Assembly (NCBI RefSeq): GCF_047663525.1
Contig: NC_092617.1
Coordinates: forward strand, 3,476,501 to 3,540,500
Direction of reading: 5' to 3'
Length of the DNA stretch: 64,000 bases
DNA from: Anas platyrhynchos
Taxonomy: Eukaryota; Chordata; Aves; Anseriformes; Anatidae
In this document: positions 53,051 to 62,116 of the stretch, one piece after another
Layout: each line of letters opens with the position of its first letter
How positions within the stretch are numbered: position 1 is the first letter of the stretch
Position numbers and translations under genes: made by a program
Notes under the pieces: generated by a model
Told to the model about the DNA's origin: nothing
Databases searched by the model: none
Seen by the model: the letters and a program-made list of their open reading frames with translations, nothing else

Positions 53051-54545
53051 AAAAGCAATGTGGAAGGTTGGCACTGGCCTCGATGAGGAAGAAATGACAA
53101 AATGAGAGCAAGGTGGTGAACAGACATGGGTGTCTGCAAACTTCAGGAAAATAGGGCAAAGTGTGGGACAGCACAGGAAAGCTTGCACAGGAGAAGGCAG
53201 AGGGTGCTGGCGAGAATAGAAAGCCCCAACAACCCTGAAGTTTTTGTCCCCTTATGAAGTGATGAGATGTAGTCATTGCAGTGGGGCCTCCTTCCTCCCT
53301 TGCAACCCTTGCAGATGCTGGGAGGTGTCATTCCGGAGTTCTTCTCATGGCATCACACTGCCCAGAACATCCCACAGATCTCCAGAAAGAGCCCTGAGCC
53401 AGACATGGGGTACAAGGTATCCCCTCCAGTAGCTGGTGGCAGGCCTTGACTCTTCTGCTTCACTAAAACCAACCAAGACTTTTCTCAGCATAGCACTTTG
53501 CCTGTCTGTAACCATGGCCTCCAATTATCTGCCCTAACAAGGCCCTGGGGAGGCTTTGTTAGTAACAGCCCTCAGTGGGGCCCATTAATACTCCAAGTCT
53601 CTTCAACTTTTTTGCCTCCTGACTTGACTTGCTCAAGCGGTTACATCACTCTCCTCTCAGTACCTGAGCTTCATAGGCTCAGCACCAAAATACACCATGG
53701 AACTCATTAAAATGAAGAAACTCCTAACATCTCTAACACACTTCTCTTAAAGACTTCAAGATTTGTTCAGCTAATTGCAGAGCTTGCATGAAGTAGTTAA
53801 GGAAGAAGATTTCAAAAAGCACCTAATCAAAAACTTCTTGTTTCAAAGTCTGAATTTTGCTGCATTTCAGTTTTGAGCATCATTCTTCTATTGCTGTTCA
53901 TCCAGGGTGACTTCTTTGGAGACCTCCGTGGGGAGGAATAGCAGAGTCTGGAGGTCTGACAGCTCCACTGCCAGCAGTGGTCTTTGACCCTGTAACTGCA
54001 GCCCAGCCCAGCCCATGAAACACTTTCTAAGACAAGTCAGGTGTTGTTTGGGAACAAAATAAATAAATAAAATAAAATAAAATAAAATAAAATAAAATAA
54101 AATAAAATAAAATAAAATAAAATAAAATAAATAAAAGAATAGAATAGAATAGAATAGAATAGAATAGAATAGAATAGAATAGAATAATAGAATAATAGAA
54201 TAATAGAATAATAGAATAATAGAATAATAGAATAATAGAATAATAAAATTGAAATAACCGTTGGAATCTGAGAAACTCAGCTTAAATCTTAGTAGACACC
54301 TGGACATCCATGGTGTCTTTTGGGTCGTCTGTGGAAAACTCAGGAAGAAAGATAAAGAAAATATATCTTCAAGTGGCTGTAGCTGTACCCATGAGCTTGG
54401 CCTCTTTTCGGAAATCATCTCCTTCAAGCCACAGAAACCTAAACTGAGTAATGTGAAAAGATGTGCCCAGTCAATAGAGTAGGGCAAAGTCATGCTTCCT
54501 GTGCTATAGATGCAGAAGGCAAAAAGAATTGCATTGTGCCTTACA
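53051..54545 (-). repeat. Inter-OR module, inverted copy with compound microsatellite
   Basis: Inverted relative of 19666-20830: repeat C (53130-53600), the aattttgctgcatttcagttttgag tract, the ctccactgccagcagtgg tract, A/T array, and the agaattgcattgtgcc end at 54540. Confidence 0.65.
54057..54245 (+). repeat. Compound microsatellite (AAAAT)n-(AGAAT)n-(AATAATAG)n
   Basis: Three successive arrays: AAAAT to about 54136, AGAAT to about 54186, then AATAATAG-type 8-mers to 54245. Confidence 0.95.
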
Positions 54546-54599
54546 CTACTCAAGGACGTCCTCTGTCAGACACACAAGCTTCAGGAGACGAATACTAAG

Positions 54600-54688
54600 T
54601 GAGAATTTTTATTTATAAAATTTAAAAATTTTAAAAATTTAGAAATAAAAAAATAAAATAATAAAAAAAAAAAAAAAACAAAAAAAAC
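54600..54688 (+). repeat. A/T-rich low-complexity run
   Basis: Long A-rich tract directly upstream of a CR1. Confidence 0.8.
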
Positions 54689-55660
54689 AGGGCTCGGTGC
54701 TGGGGCCGGTCCTCTTTAACATCTTCATCAATGATCTGGGTGACGGCATTGAGTGCACCCTCAGTAAGTTTGCAGATGACACCAAGTTAGGTGTGTGTGT
54801 CGATCTGCTCAAGGGTAGGAAGGCTCTGCAGGAGGATCTGGATAGGCTGCACCGATGGGCTGAGGTCAACTGTATGAAGTTTAACAAGGCCAAGTGCCGG
54901 GTCCTGCACCTGGGGCACAATAACACCAAGCAGAACTACAGGCTGGGAGAGGAATGGTTGGAGAGCTGCCAGGCAGAGAAGGACCTGGGAGTGATGGTGG
55001 ACAGTCGGCTGAATATGAGCCAGCAGTGTGCTCAGGTGGCCAAGAAGGCCAACGTCATCCTGGCTTGGATCAGAAACACTGTGACCAGCAGGGCTAGGGA
55101 GGTGATCGTCCCCCTGTACTCGGCTCTGGTGAGGCCGCACCTCGAGTACTGTGTTCAGTTTTGGGCCCCTCACTACAAGACGGACATCGAGGTGCTTGAG
55201 CGGGTCCAGAGAAGGGCGACGAAGCTGGTGAGGGGCCTGGAGAGCAAGTCCTATGAGGAGCGGCTGAAGGAGCTGGGCTTGTTCAGCCTAGAGAAGAGGA
55301 GGCTCAGGGGTGGGTGACCTTATTGCTCTGTATAAGTACATTAAAGGAGGCTGTAGCGAGGTGGGGGTTGGCCTGTTCTCCCATGTGCCTGGTGACAGGA
55401 CAAGGGGGAATGGGCTAAAGTTATGCCAGGGGAGTTTTAGGTTAGATGTTAGGAAGAATTTCATTACTGAAAGGGTTGTTAGGCACTGGAACGGGCTGCC
55501 CAGGGAGGTGGTGGAGTCACCATCCCTGGAAGTCTTCAAAAGACATTTAGATGTAGAGTTTAGGGATATGGTTTAGTGGGGACTGTTAGTGCTAAGTTAG
55601 AGGTTGGACTCGATGATCTTGAGGTCTCTTCCAACCTAGAAATTCTGTGTGATTCTGTGT
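54689..55660 (+). mobile_element. CR1 LINE 3' third
   Basis: Starts in the reverse transcriptase palm ([21 protein letters not shown]), keeps the catalytic FADDTK and runs open to about 55317. A small indel at about 55308 shifts the frame, after which the C-terminus continues ([22 protein letters not shown]) to TAG at 55574-55576. 3' UTR with gatgatcttgaggtctcttcc and a GATTCTGTG tail. It belongs to a different tail type than the CR1 at 16799. Confidence 0.9.
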
Positions 55661-55671
55661 AAACGAGGTCA

Positions 55672-56222
55672 TGCAACTTTACCTTAGTACTGACAAGTCC
55701 ATCACTAAACCACGCTACCAAGTTCTACAACTACAGCTTGGCTCTCCAGTCAACGAACCAGCTCATGGACGGCAATCAGGGAGTCCCGGTTAGTATGATG
55801 CTGCCTCAGGTGCGCCACCATGGTAGCCATTGGCACCTGCTGCTCTTCAACCCTCAGCAAACCCACAACAGAAGGATTCTGTGGAAGACCATGTAAGGTA
55901 GACAATTTTTTAATGTTCCCAATCCCCAAGGTAGCTATGCCAAAGCCCCACCAGTAGTGCCCTCTTGGAACTTTGAAGTACTCTCTTCTGAATCAGTCTA
56001 TGCCAAGGATGCACATAACCTCTGGACTGGTCCCAATGGGGTGCTTTTGCCATTCCTTCCCAGTTAGACTCCCTTCAGCCTCCAGACAGTTAACTGCTGG
56101 GATCCTCCTGTCACTCCAGAAATACAGTTGGGTTCTACCTCTTTAAGTCTTGATGGCATTATGGTACACTGTGCACCGGTATCCATTAGAGCCTGACACA
56201 TTTGTGGGTCTGATGTGCTAGG
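55672..56222 (-). pseudogene. ERV aspartic protease / RT start, remnant with DTGAQ
   Basis: Minus strand keeps a retroviral protease active site (MDTGAQCTIMPS) followed by GVTGGSQQLTV and EGSLTGKEWQKHPIGTS, then an RT-junction stretch. A frameshift lies after QQLTV and a stop before the RT part. It pairs with the plus-strand remnant at 27545-28128, including the CR1-tail scrap at its 3' end. Confidence 0.75.
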
Positions 56223-56224
56223 CC

Positions 56225-57056
56225 ATTAAACATACACAGTCCAGTAAACTCGATTGTTCAGAAACACCAGGAGAAGCATCGCAAGGGGTGGTTCTGCTGG
56301 TGAGGACACGTTTGTGCCAGCAGCCTGAGTGGGCAGCAGCTGTGCGCTGGTGAGGGGAGGCCAGGAAGCACATGCCAAGAGCGCTCCTGCCAGCAGAGAC
56401 AAGGCCGGGGCCGAGGCCAAGGGGAGAGGCAGGCCCAGGGCAGGGGTCTGCAAGGGCCATGCTGAGCTCCGTGCCACTGCAGCAACCGCACTGGCCCTCA
56501 GCAGATGTGCTTGGAGGTCCTGGCGTGCATCAGAGAGCAGGAAGGAGGGCGCTGGAAAGGGCTGGGGCCAGGCAGGTGGCAGAGCCGAGCCCCATGCAGG
56601 GGCTGGCTGGGGGTCCCCTCTGCTGCAGCCAGCACACACAGCGTGGCAGGAGGAGAGCAGGCAGGGCTCGTGGCCATGGGGCATAGCCTGGCCCTGGGCT
56701 CTTCCTGAGGTTTCTTGCAGCTCCTGGCAAGCTGCAGTGAGGGTGCAAATGCCTTGGGCCCCCGTCCTACTCTGCCCAGGCCAGCAAGGGCCCAGAGCAG
56801 CCTCCTCTCCCCTGCCCCTGCAGCTCTGGGCTTCCTTCATGCAGCCCTGGCTCTGCAGCACCAAACCCTGCTGGGAGCCCTCCCCTGCATGCTGCCACCA
56901 CTCCCTGATGCTGCTGTTGCCCTCTGCCGGGCACTGCCCAGCCCAGCCCAGCCCAGCCCAGCCCAGCAGCCCAGTCTGGGCTGGCCCCAGGGCAGTGCCC
57001 ACTGCAGGCTGCAACCTAACCCCGAGCAGTCCGGCCCTCCTCCCAGCCTTCCTGCT
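56225..57056 (-). repeat. OR 3'-flank block, inverted copy without an OR
   Basis: Resembles 26220-26950 reversed. G/C-rich, so frames of up to 298 codons are open on both strands. Includes a CCCAG array at 56937-56968. Confidence 0.55.
56937..56968 (+). repeat. (CCCAG)n short array
   Basis: Six CCCAG/GCCCA units. Confidence 0.9.
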
Positions 57057-57190
57057 GACAGGACAGTGAGAAGCTGAATTTGGCTTGGTCCTTGGCTTGG
57101 TGTAAGCACTGCTCTGTAACAATTAAAACATCAGCATATTATTAACATTCTTCTCATCCTCAACCAGAACATAACATTCTATTAGCTACT
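57057..57190 (-). mobile_element. LTR fragment (start of the 28282-28868 type)
   Basis: Reverse of the first roughly 140 bp of that LTR (landmark ctagctactaggaagaaa). The rest is missing. Confidence 0.75.
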
Positions 57191-57480
57191 AGGAAGAAAC
57201 ACCCTTTTTATCAATCTTTAAACAGCAATTACTAAAGCTAAGTTTTCCACAGACTTCTCCTTCTTGTGCTAGTAAATAAGCCAAAGCTAGGCAATTTTGA
57301 TACAAAGCAGTTCTCATCATTTATAACTATTTCTATTACAGCTAATAACCTAATTATTCTATTAAGTATATATACTGGGGTCCTATAGTCCCACGATCTG
57401 TCTTCTGCCCACTTATCTGGATCATAATAGGCAAACACCTTCAGGGTTGATTCAGGCTTGTGTTACCGTTCGGCCTGTCA
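57191..57480 (-). pseudogene. Gammaretrovirus-like Env transmembrane-subunit remnant
   Basis: Minus strand, two frames: an N-terminal heptad-type stretch ([19 protein letters not shown]) and, one frameshift on, [18 protein letters not shown] followed by a Cys-Cys pair, the disulfide (C-x7-CC) region that follows the immunosuppressive-like helix. It ends at 57191 against an LTR fragment. It is a different Env type from the one at 57818, so it probably belongs to the outer tRNA-Pro provirus. Confidence 0.6.
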
Positions 57481-57817
57481 GGGTGATCCAGCTCCTGGAA
57501 AACGAATCACAATTTTATATAGGTTAAAAAAAAAGGGTCTTATGTTATTTTCTCAGGACAACCTGACCTTAGTGTGGGAGAAGTCCAGTCGAGGCCCTCT
57601 CACTCGGCAGTCAATACCCATAGGGGTTGCTTCCCTCGGTAGACCATACACACCGCAGTGGAGGGTCCTGCCCTAGTCTTGCCTTCTCCCTTTCCTCCCT
57701 TCAGGCTTGTCCCCTTTATTTGGCATCCTTAATTCATGCAGAGCCTCGTTGCCAGAATATTAGTTCTTCCTTAGCTTGAGTTTCAGTTTCCCAGGAGCGG
57801 ACTCAACCCTCCAAGTT
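57481..57817 (-). mobile_element. Unassigned retroviral-looking sequence
   Basis: Lies between two unrelated env remnants on the minus strand. No clear frame; contains a TATA-like ctatataaaa near 57515. I cannot assign it to LTR, pol or env. Confidence 0.3.
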
Positions 57818-58813
57818 TCAGTAGTTACTGGTCCTTTTATTCTGGATGCATGGGTCCCTTTCTGCGGTTCTCACAGCTGTTTCAGTAGTCAGTAAAACAA
57901 GGTACAGTCCCTCACACCCATGCCCTTGAGCCAAAAGCAAAAAGTCAATAGCAGCTTGATCCTGTAAGAGCGCATGTCGCAGACTATTTTGATCTGGTAA
58001 CATCTCCTCAAGTATCTCTGTCATGGCATAGGCTTGCTTCTTGGCCCAGCATACCAATTTTTCTAAGTTGTTACGTGCAGCCGCAGATGCCACTCCAAGC
58101 ACTAAAATTGCTAATGCCGCTCTAGCTGCAACCCCACACAATTCAACATTATCATTGCTATCCGGTGCAAGCAATGCCCATTTATGTCTGGTGATCTCAC
58201 GCAACTGTAACAAGCTAGGAGCAAATACCATGAGTTTATCTAAGTAACATGGACATCTGATAGCATTTGCAGGGATACCATGCCAGGCCCCATCCCCACA
58301 AATCAGAAGCACATCAGGAGGCAAGGCCAAAACTGTACAATTGTTCCAAACACTGTAGTTGTTACCCCTTGTCTCCATGCTATAAACTCCTAAACCCTGC
58401 TTAGCAGCGTCATTGTAATCACAGGTGTTATTTGTGTTTTTGTACCAGTATGGCCCTTTCCCAGTTCCTGTAGCAGGATTCATCTGATAGCCACGGCTAC
58501 GTTCACATTTGTAGCCACCTTTCAGATTGATACAGATTTGACTACAGATACCAGGGTTTTGACATTCATCAATTCCACAGTTTCTCTTTTCTACAAAGTC
58601 AAACCCAGCTGGACAGTCACATTCATTTATGTTGCATTCCTTCAGGGGCTCATCACCCCAGTCCTTGCAGTCTCTCTGCTGGTTACACACTTTATTGATA
58701 TCTATGCACACAAAGTCAGATTCAGTACACATCTTCTTCACACAAGCACTCTCATCACTGCCATCTGAGCAGTCTTCACATTTTACTCTAGCACCGTTGG
58801 CAGCAGTGCACAG
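57818..58813 (-). pseudogene. Chimeric env: VLDL-receptor-like ectodomain fused to retroviral SU end and TM start
   Basis: A continuous 331-codon frame. Residues 1 to about 116 are not viral: KCE, then [14 protein letters not shown] (LDL-A 1 end), MCTESDFVC (LDL-A 2 start), [18 protein letters not shown] (last LDL-A end), [14 protein letters not shown] (end of EGF-A) and [19 protein letters not shown] (EGF-B), in the order of the very-low-density lipoprotein receptor but with modules missing. Residues 117 to 331 are retroviral: glycosylated SU end (NNT, NYS, NCT), a Cys-flanked internal fusion-peptide-like stretch ([15 protein letters not shown]) and an [20 protein letters not shown] helix typical of alpharetrovirus-like TM. 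The expected CC after HGC is gone and the frame ends 34 codons later, without membrane anchor. EGF-B lacks its fifth Cys (CERS). Upstream, the receptor signal-peptide frame (CGVLCLLLAFT) has an in-frame TGA at 58814-58816. Confidence 0.8.
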
Positions 58814-58962
58814 TCAGGTGAAGGCGAGCAGCAGGCAGAGCACCCCGCACCGTCACCTGTGTCATTTATACTACTCCTATTACCCATGCTGTTAGTGTCA
58901 GTGGCATCCTCCTTGTACCGTTTCTGTCTTTGTCTCCCCCTTTTCTTTTTGTCACTGGCCAT
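58783..58962 (-). pseudogene. Retroviral env leader (basic, Rec/Rev-like) running out of frame into the receptor part
   Basis: ATG at 58962 opens a 59-codon frame beginning MASDKKKRGRQRQKR, an arginine/lysine-rich leader of the kind found at the start of complex betaretroviral env genes, with N-glycosylation-like NRS and NDT after it. It continues in the wrong frame through the receptor signal-peptide region and stops at 58783. The captured receptor segment thus begins where an env signal peptide would be expected, with a frame offset that is either secondary decay or bypassed by splicing (a GTGACG donor-like word lies at the junction). Confidence 0.5.
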
Positions 58963-59640
58963 TCAACACAAATGGATGAGACACATGATTACTAGTTAGG
59001 AAAGAGAGTGTAATGTCTGCTATACGGCTGCAGGCAGTGCCAGCTGCAACCTTAGGTTTGTGAAAGAGCCTGCCGGTGGTCATTTGGCAGTGTAATCTGT
59101 GTCTCTGCACTCCTGCCCTGCAATAGAGCTAAGTCGTCATTAGTAATAGTTATAACACCGATCTGGGGACGAATAGTCTTTTTTACATTGCAAGATAAAC
59201 CTTTTATAAAAAGAATGCTAGAGTGAAACAGCACAGCCGCTGCTGCCGCTGCCTCCATGGTTACGTCAGACAGGCTGCAGGGTCCTGATGTCCGCCCCTA
59301 TGCTCTGTGCCGACTCGCCACACGCTGAGGGTCAGCTACTGGTGTCCACTGACGCCTCTGGTCTCCCGTAGCAACTCGATCTCGGATGTTCTGCAATTAC
59401 TTCAATTTCCCCGCGTTTTGCAGCTTCTGTCAGGTCTATTCTGTGTCTCTCAGAGCCGTCCGTGGCTCTGCAGCGTCTCTCAGGGCTCTCTCCGTCCAGC
59501 GGTAGTCCCTCCGTAGTGTCTCGGGCCTCCCAGCGCCGCTCCGGTCTCTCGGCGCCGCTCAGGTCTCTCGGCCTGTTCAGGTCTCAGCGAGTCTGGGTCT
59601 CAGTGAGTCCAGGTCTCGGCCTGTGCGGGCCTCATATGTT
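58963..59640 (-). mobile_element. ERV leader region
   Basis: Minus-strand sequence upstream of the chimeric env. It includes a short frame (59052-59258, starting MEAAAAAAVLF) that I do not recognise and a purine-rich, C/G-rich stretch (59440-59640) with repeated GAGAGAC/GAGACC words. No gag or pol motif is visible. Confidence 0.4.
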
Positions 59641-59669
59641 GCAGGAAGCATGTCATATCATGCTCCTGC
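59641..59669. other. Hairpin in ERV leader
   Basis: GCAGGA-A-GCATG, six-base loop, CATGC-TCCTGC: 11 paired bases with one bulge. Retroviral leaders often hold such dimerisation or packaging hairpins; the role here is inferred. Confidence 0.5.
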
Positions 59670-60270
59670 CTTTTTCTTGTCACAGTCAAAACATTTAAGA
59701 GCAAAAATAGGATACACAAGATACACAAGATACACCGGGCCCATATATTAGGCACCACCACTCAAAACTTGGATAAAACAGCACTTCTTTTGAGTCTGTC
59801 ACGCACTTCGTTCGTCTCTGCCCACTCCCCTTGCGGAGAGTATGGAACAACGGATCGGAACTCTGCACTTGCTTTGCAGCAACGCTGCGTCTCACTCACA
59901 CAGCACACTCGCACACGGAGGCCTCCAGCACATCTCATTCATACCACAGGAATATAATTTAGAATGATAACCAACCAAACAAGTATTGTCTCTGACTGTG
60001 TTCTTCGTGAAGTGACTTGTAACACTTTTTTCAAACCCTTACATTTACACAAATACTTTCAACACAAAATACATACATAAAAACACACACAATTATTAAC
60101 ACTCCAGTTAGTATCCCTCCAGCAGCCGAAAACATACCATTTGTCTGCAGTTTCAGGAGATCTCTGCTCCTGCGGTGAGCAGCTGAGAGTGGAGTCCCCT
60201 CCGAGCAAAACGCTCAGGGTGCACCTAGGGGCGTCCACGCTGCAGCCGATCCCGCAGCCGAGCAGAGTGT
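59670..60270 (-). mobile_element. ERV leader continuing to tRNA-Arg primer site
   Basis: No coding motifs. Contains a threefold 10-bp repeat (gatacacaa words, 59711-59737). It runs from the primer-binding site toward the chimeric env, so it is taken as the 5' leader of that provirus. Confidence 0.4.
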
Positions 60271-60288
60271 CTCCTGCCTGGCTCACCA
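60271..60288 (-). other. Primer-binding site, tRNA-Arg type
   Basis: TGGTGAGCCAGGCAGGAG (minus) matches the tRNA-Arg(ACG) 3'-end complement at 16 of 18 positions and follows an LTR end by 3 bp. Confidence 0.6.
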
Positions 60289-60291
60289 AAA

Positions 60292-60701
60292 TGACTCACA
60301 GAAAGCTGACTCCACAATCAGTAGGATTGTAAAGTAGGTATGTTTACTCAGTTCCGTGCAGCACGGGGCGGGTAGTCCCCCCAAAGTCGTGCAGGCCTAA
60401 CGTGACAAATTGCTTTAGTAAAAAGTTACATATACATAAACATTCCTATACATATACATAACCTGTCCCTTTATGAACAGTCCTCCTTATTTTAGACCCT
60501 TTGATTAAAGTCTGAACCATGAGGTTGTTTTTGATCTGATTCTCAGGGCCCGAGAGGCTCCTGTTATCTGGAGGTATACAGCACAGCACAGTAGCACATA
60601 TTCATTCTTAATCAATTGCTCTCTAATTTCTAATTCCAATGTTTCAGCTTGCTCTTTTCTGGATCCACGGGTATTCTACTATTAATGTTCAAAGCCTGAC
60701 A
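60292..60701 (-). mobile_element. 5' LTR, 410 bp, of the tRNA-Arg-type ERV
   Basis: Minus strand: starts TGTCAGGCTTTGAAC, ends TTTCTGTGAGTCA, then TTT and the primer site. Its outer flank (60702 on) is gag of another provirus, so this element is nested. No matching 3' LTR is seen in the window, so its 3' end is lost or rearranged. Confidence 0.65.
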
Positions 60702-60855
60702 GACCCCATCCTCCGTGGATCAAAATACAGGGGGTCTTAAGGGTTCTTTTTGGTCATTCTATTATATAATACTGGATCATTTTCAATTTACTCTTTAATT
60801 TTCTGGGGCCCCTATTGTTCCAATTTCTAATCATTATTCATAATGGACTTTTTGG

Positions 60856-60915
60856 TCATATATCTGGTAATTTGCTCCCTTTCTGGTCCTTGGTCTTCGA
60901 TTTTATCTGACCCAT
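60856..60915 (-). pseudogene. Gag matrix start (MGQ), early stop
   Basis: ATG at 60915 gives MGQIKSKTKDQKGSKLPDI and then TGA at 60858-60856. The MG-x-x-x-S/K start fits an N-myristoylated gammaretroviral matrix. Further decayed gag-like sequence continues to 60702. Confidence 0.6.
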
Positions 60916-61145
60916 CCGGGAATTTTACTAGTGGCAATTCCCACAGCCCTTGGCTGCCCAGTGAGAGTGTCTTGCAGGGGGTTTAGGACCTATCACCCAC
61001 CCACGTATCCCTCTTCTCACCAGTCCAGCCCCCCCGACAGGAGATTAGAACCAGTGAGAAAACAAAAAGACCTCCATGCTGACTTTAGAAGTCTCAGTTA
61101 CACTCTCACACACAAAAACTGGCAACCGTACCCTTACCCAACCGG

Positions 61146-61350
61146 ACGGTATCTTACGAATCAGTCGTCTTCGTCCAGACTCCAATTGGACGGTATCCAC
61201 CAGCGTCTCTGCTGTCTTCGTCTGGGATCGAACCAGACGGTATCCAAACGACTGTCGTCTTCATCCGGTTCGATTCCGGACACCGGAATCCAACCGAACG
61301 GTATCCAAACGACTCTGTCGTCTTCGTCCGGATCTTCGCACGCAGAATTA
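61146..61350 (-). repeat. Leader tandem repeat, about 44-61 bp x 4
   Basis: Four imperfect units each beginning ACGGTATC (plus strand 61146, 61190, 61237 and 61298 approximately) and containing GTCTTCxTCxGG. Confidence 0.75.
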
Positions 61351-61513
61351 CGGGCAAAAAACAGTCGGCAACAAGGGAGCTCAAAAAAAATCAAATTCTT
61401 TGCTTACCTTTATTCAGGTTCAGGATGGCATTAGTCCCGATCTGACTCAAACAGGAGCCACCAAATGGTGGGGCGCCTCTCCTAGATTAAATCAGAATTC
61501 AGGAACTATAACC

Positions 61514-61531
61514 ATCCCGGACGAGCCCCCA
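61514..61531 (-). other. Primer-binding site, tRNA-Pro, perfect
   Basis: TGGGGGCTCGTCCGGGAT on the minus strand, the classical gammaretroviral primer site (18 of 18 to the tRNA-Pro complement), 3 bp after the LTR end. Confidence 0.93.
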
Positions 61532-61534
61532 AAT

Positions 61535-62116
61535 TGTTATAAATGGCTCAGGATTCAAATTAGGATTAAATAAAAAAATAGGATTTATTAAAAGAATATA
61601 AAGGAATAGAGGTAAGCAAACAGCGCTGGGTGCACCGGGAGTCTCTGCTCCACCAGGATGCACACCAGTTACATCAAGCAGCTGATTTTTATGCACCTAG
61701 ACTAATACATATTCATTACTACTTCTAAAAAAAGAGATTATTAAAATTAGCTTCCGGGGTCCAGTCCCTCCTACTGGAGCATGCGCATCAGTCTCCTCTG
61801 GGGGTCTCTAGGGATCTTTCATGCTGAAGGCTCGTAGTCTTCCTCTCACCCTTTGTACTTACTCGGCACTATTCCAAGTTTATGGAACACTCTCTGTACA
61901 CTCTTCACAGGTCTTGTCTCCCAACCGTCCTTCAGCTTCTTTTTTCTTCCTCTTAATCTCTTGGCCCCCCTGGCCAGATACCAAGGATCCACATAGTATC
62001 TCATAACAGTCACTAGTTGTTATCAGTTGTTTTGAAACTCCCAGACATCAAACACAAACAGCTTTCTTATTTGACGCTTCACGAGTAATTAAAACATTCT
62101 TCCCCAGCCATTCACA
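61535..62116 (-). mobile_element. 5' LTR of the tRNA-Pro gammaretrovirus-like provirus
   Basis: Minus strand: TATA-like GCATAAAAAT (about 61683-61695), R start ggtggagcagagactccc, poly(A) signal AATAAA (61584-61589), end TTTATAACA. The 5' end (TGTGAATGGC at 62116) is my best guess, as no target-site duplication could be tested. It is related to the solo LTRs at 50510 and 36282. Confidence 0.75.

Larger units (their letters stand above)
60702..61513 (-). mobile_element. Gammaretrovirus-like provirus: leader and gag start
   Basis: Follows the tRNA-Pro primer site on the minus strand: leader with an imperfect tandem repeat, then a gag matrix start, cut off at 60702 by the nested LTR. Confidence 0.65.

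Noticed and set aside
56226-57122. 298-codon minus-strand frame and 246-codon plus-strand frame over the same DNA
   Set aside because: Overlapping long frames on both strands in G/C-rich sequence containing a CCCAG array; related copy at 26166-26951 has other frames.
59052-59258. 68-codon frame starting MEAAAAAAVLF as a viral gene
   Set aside because: Alanine run from a GCN repeat; no retroviral motif recognised; kept only as leader sequence.
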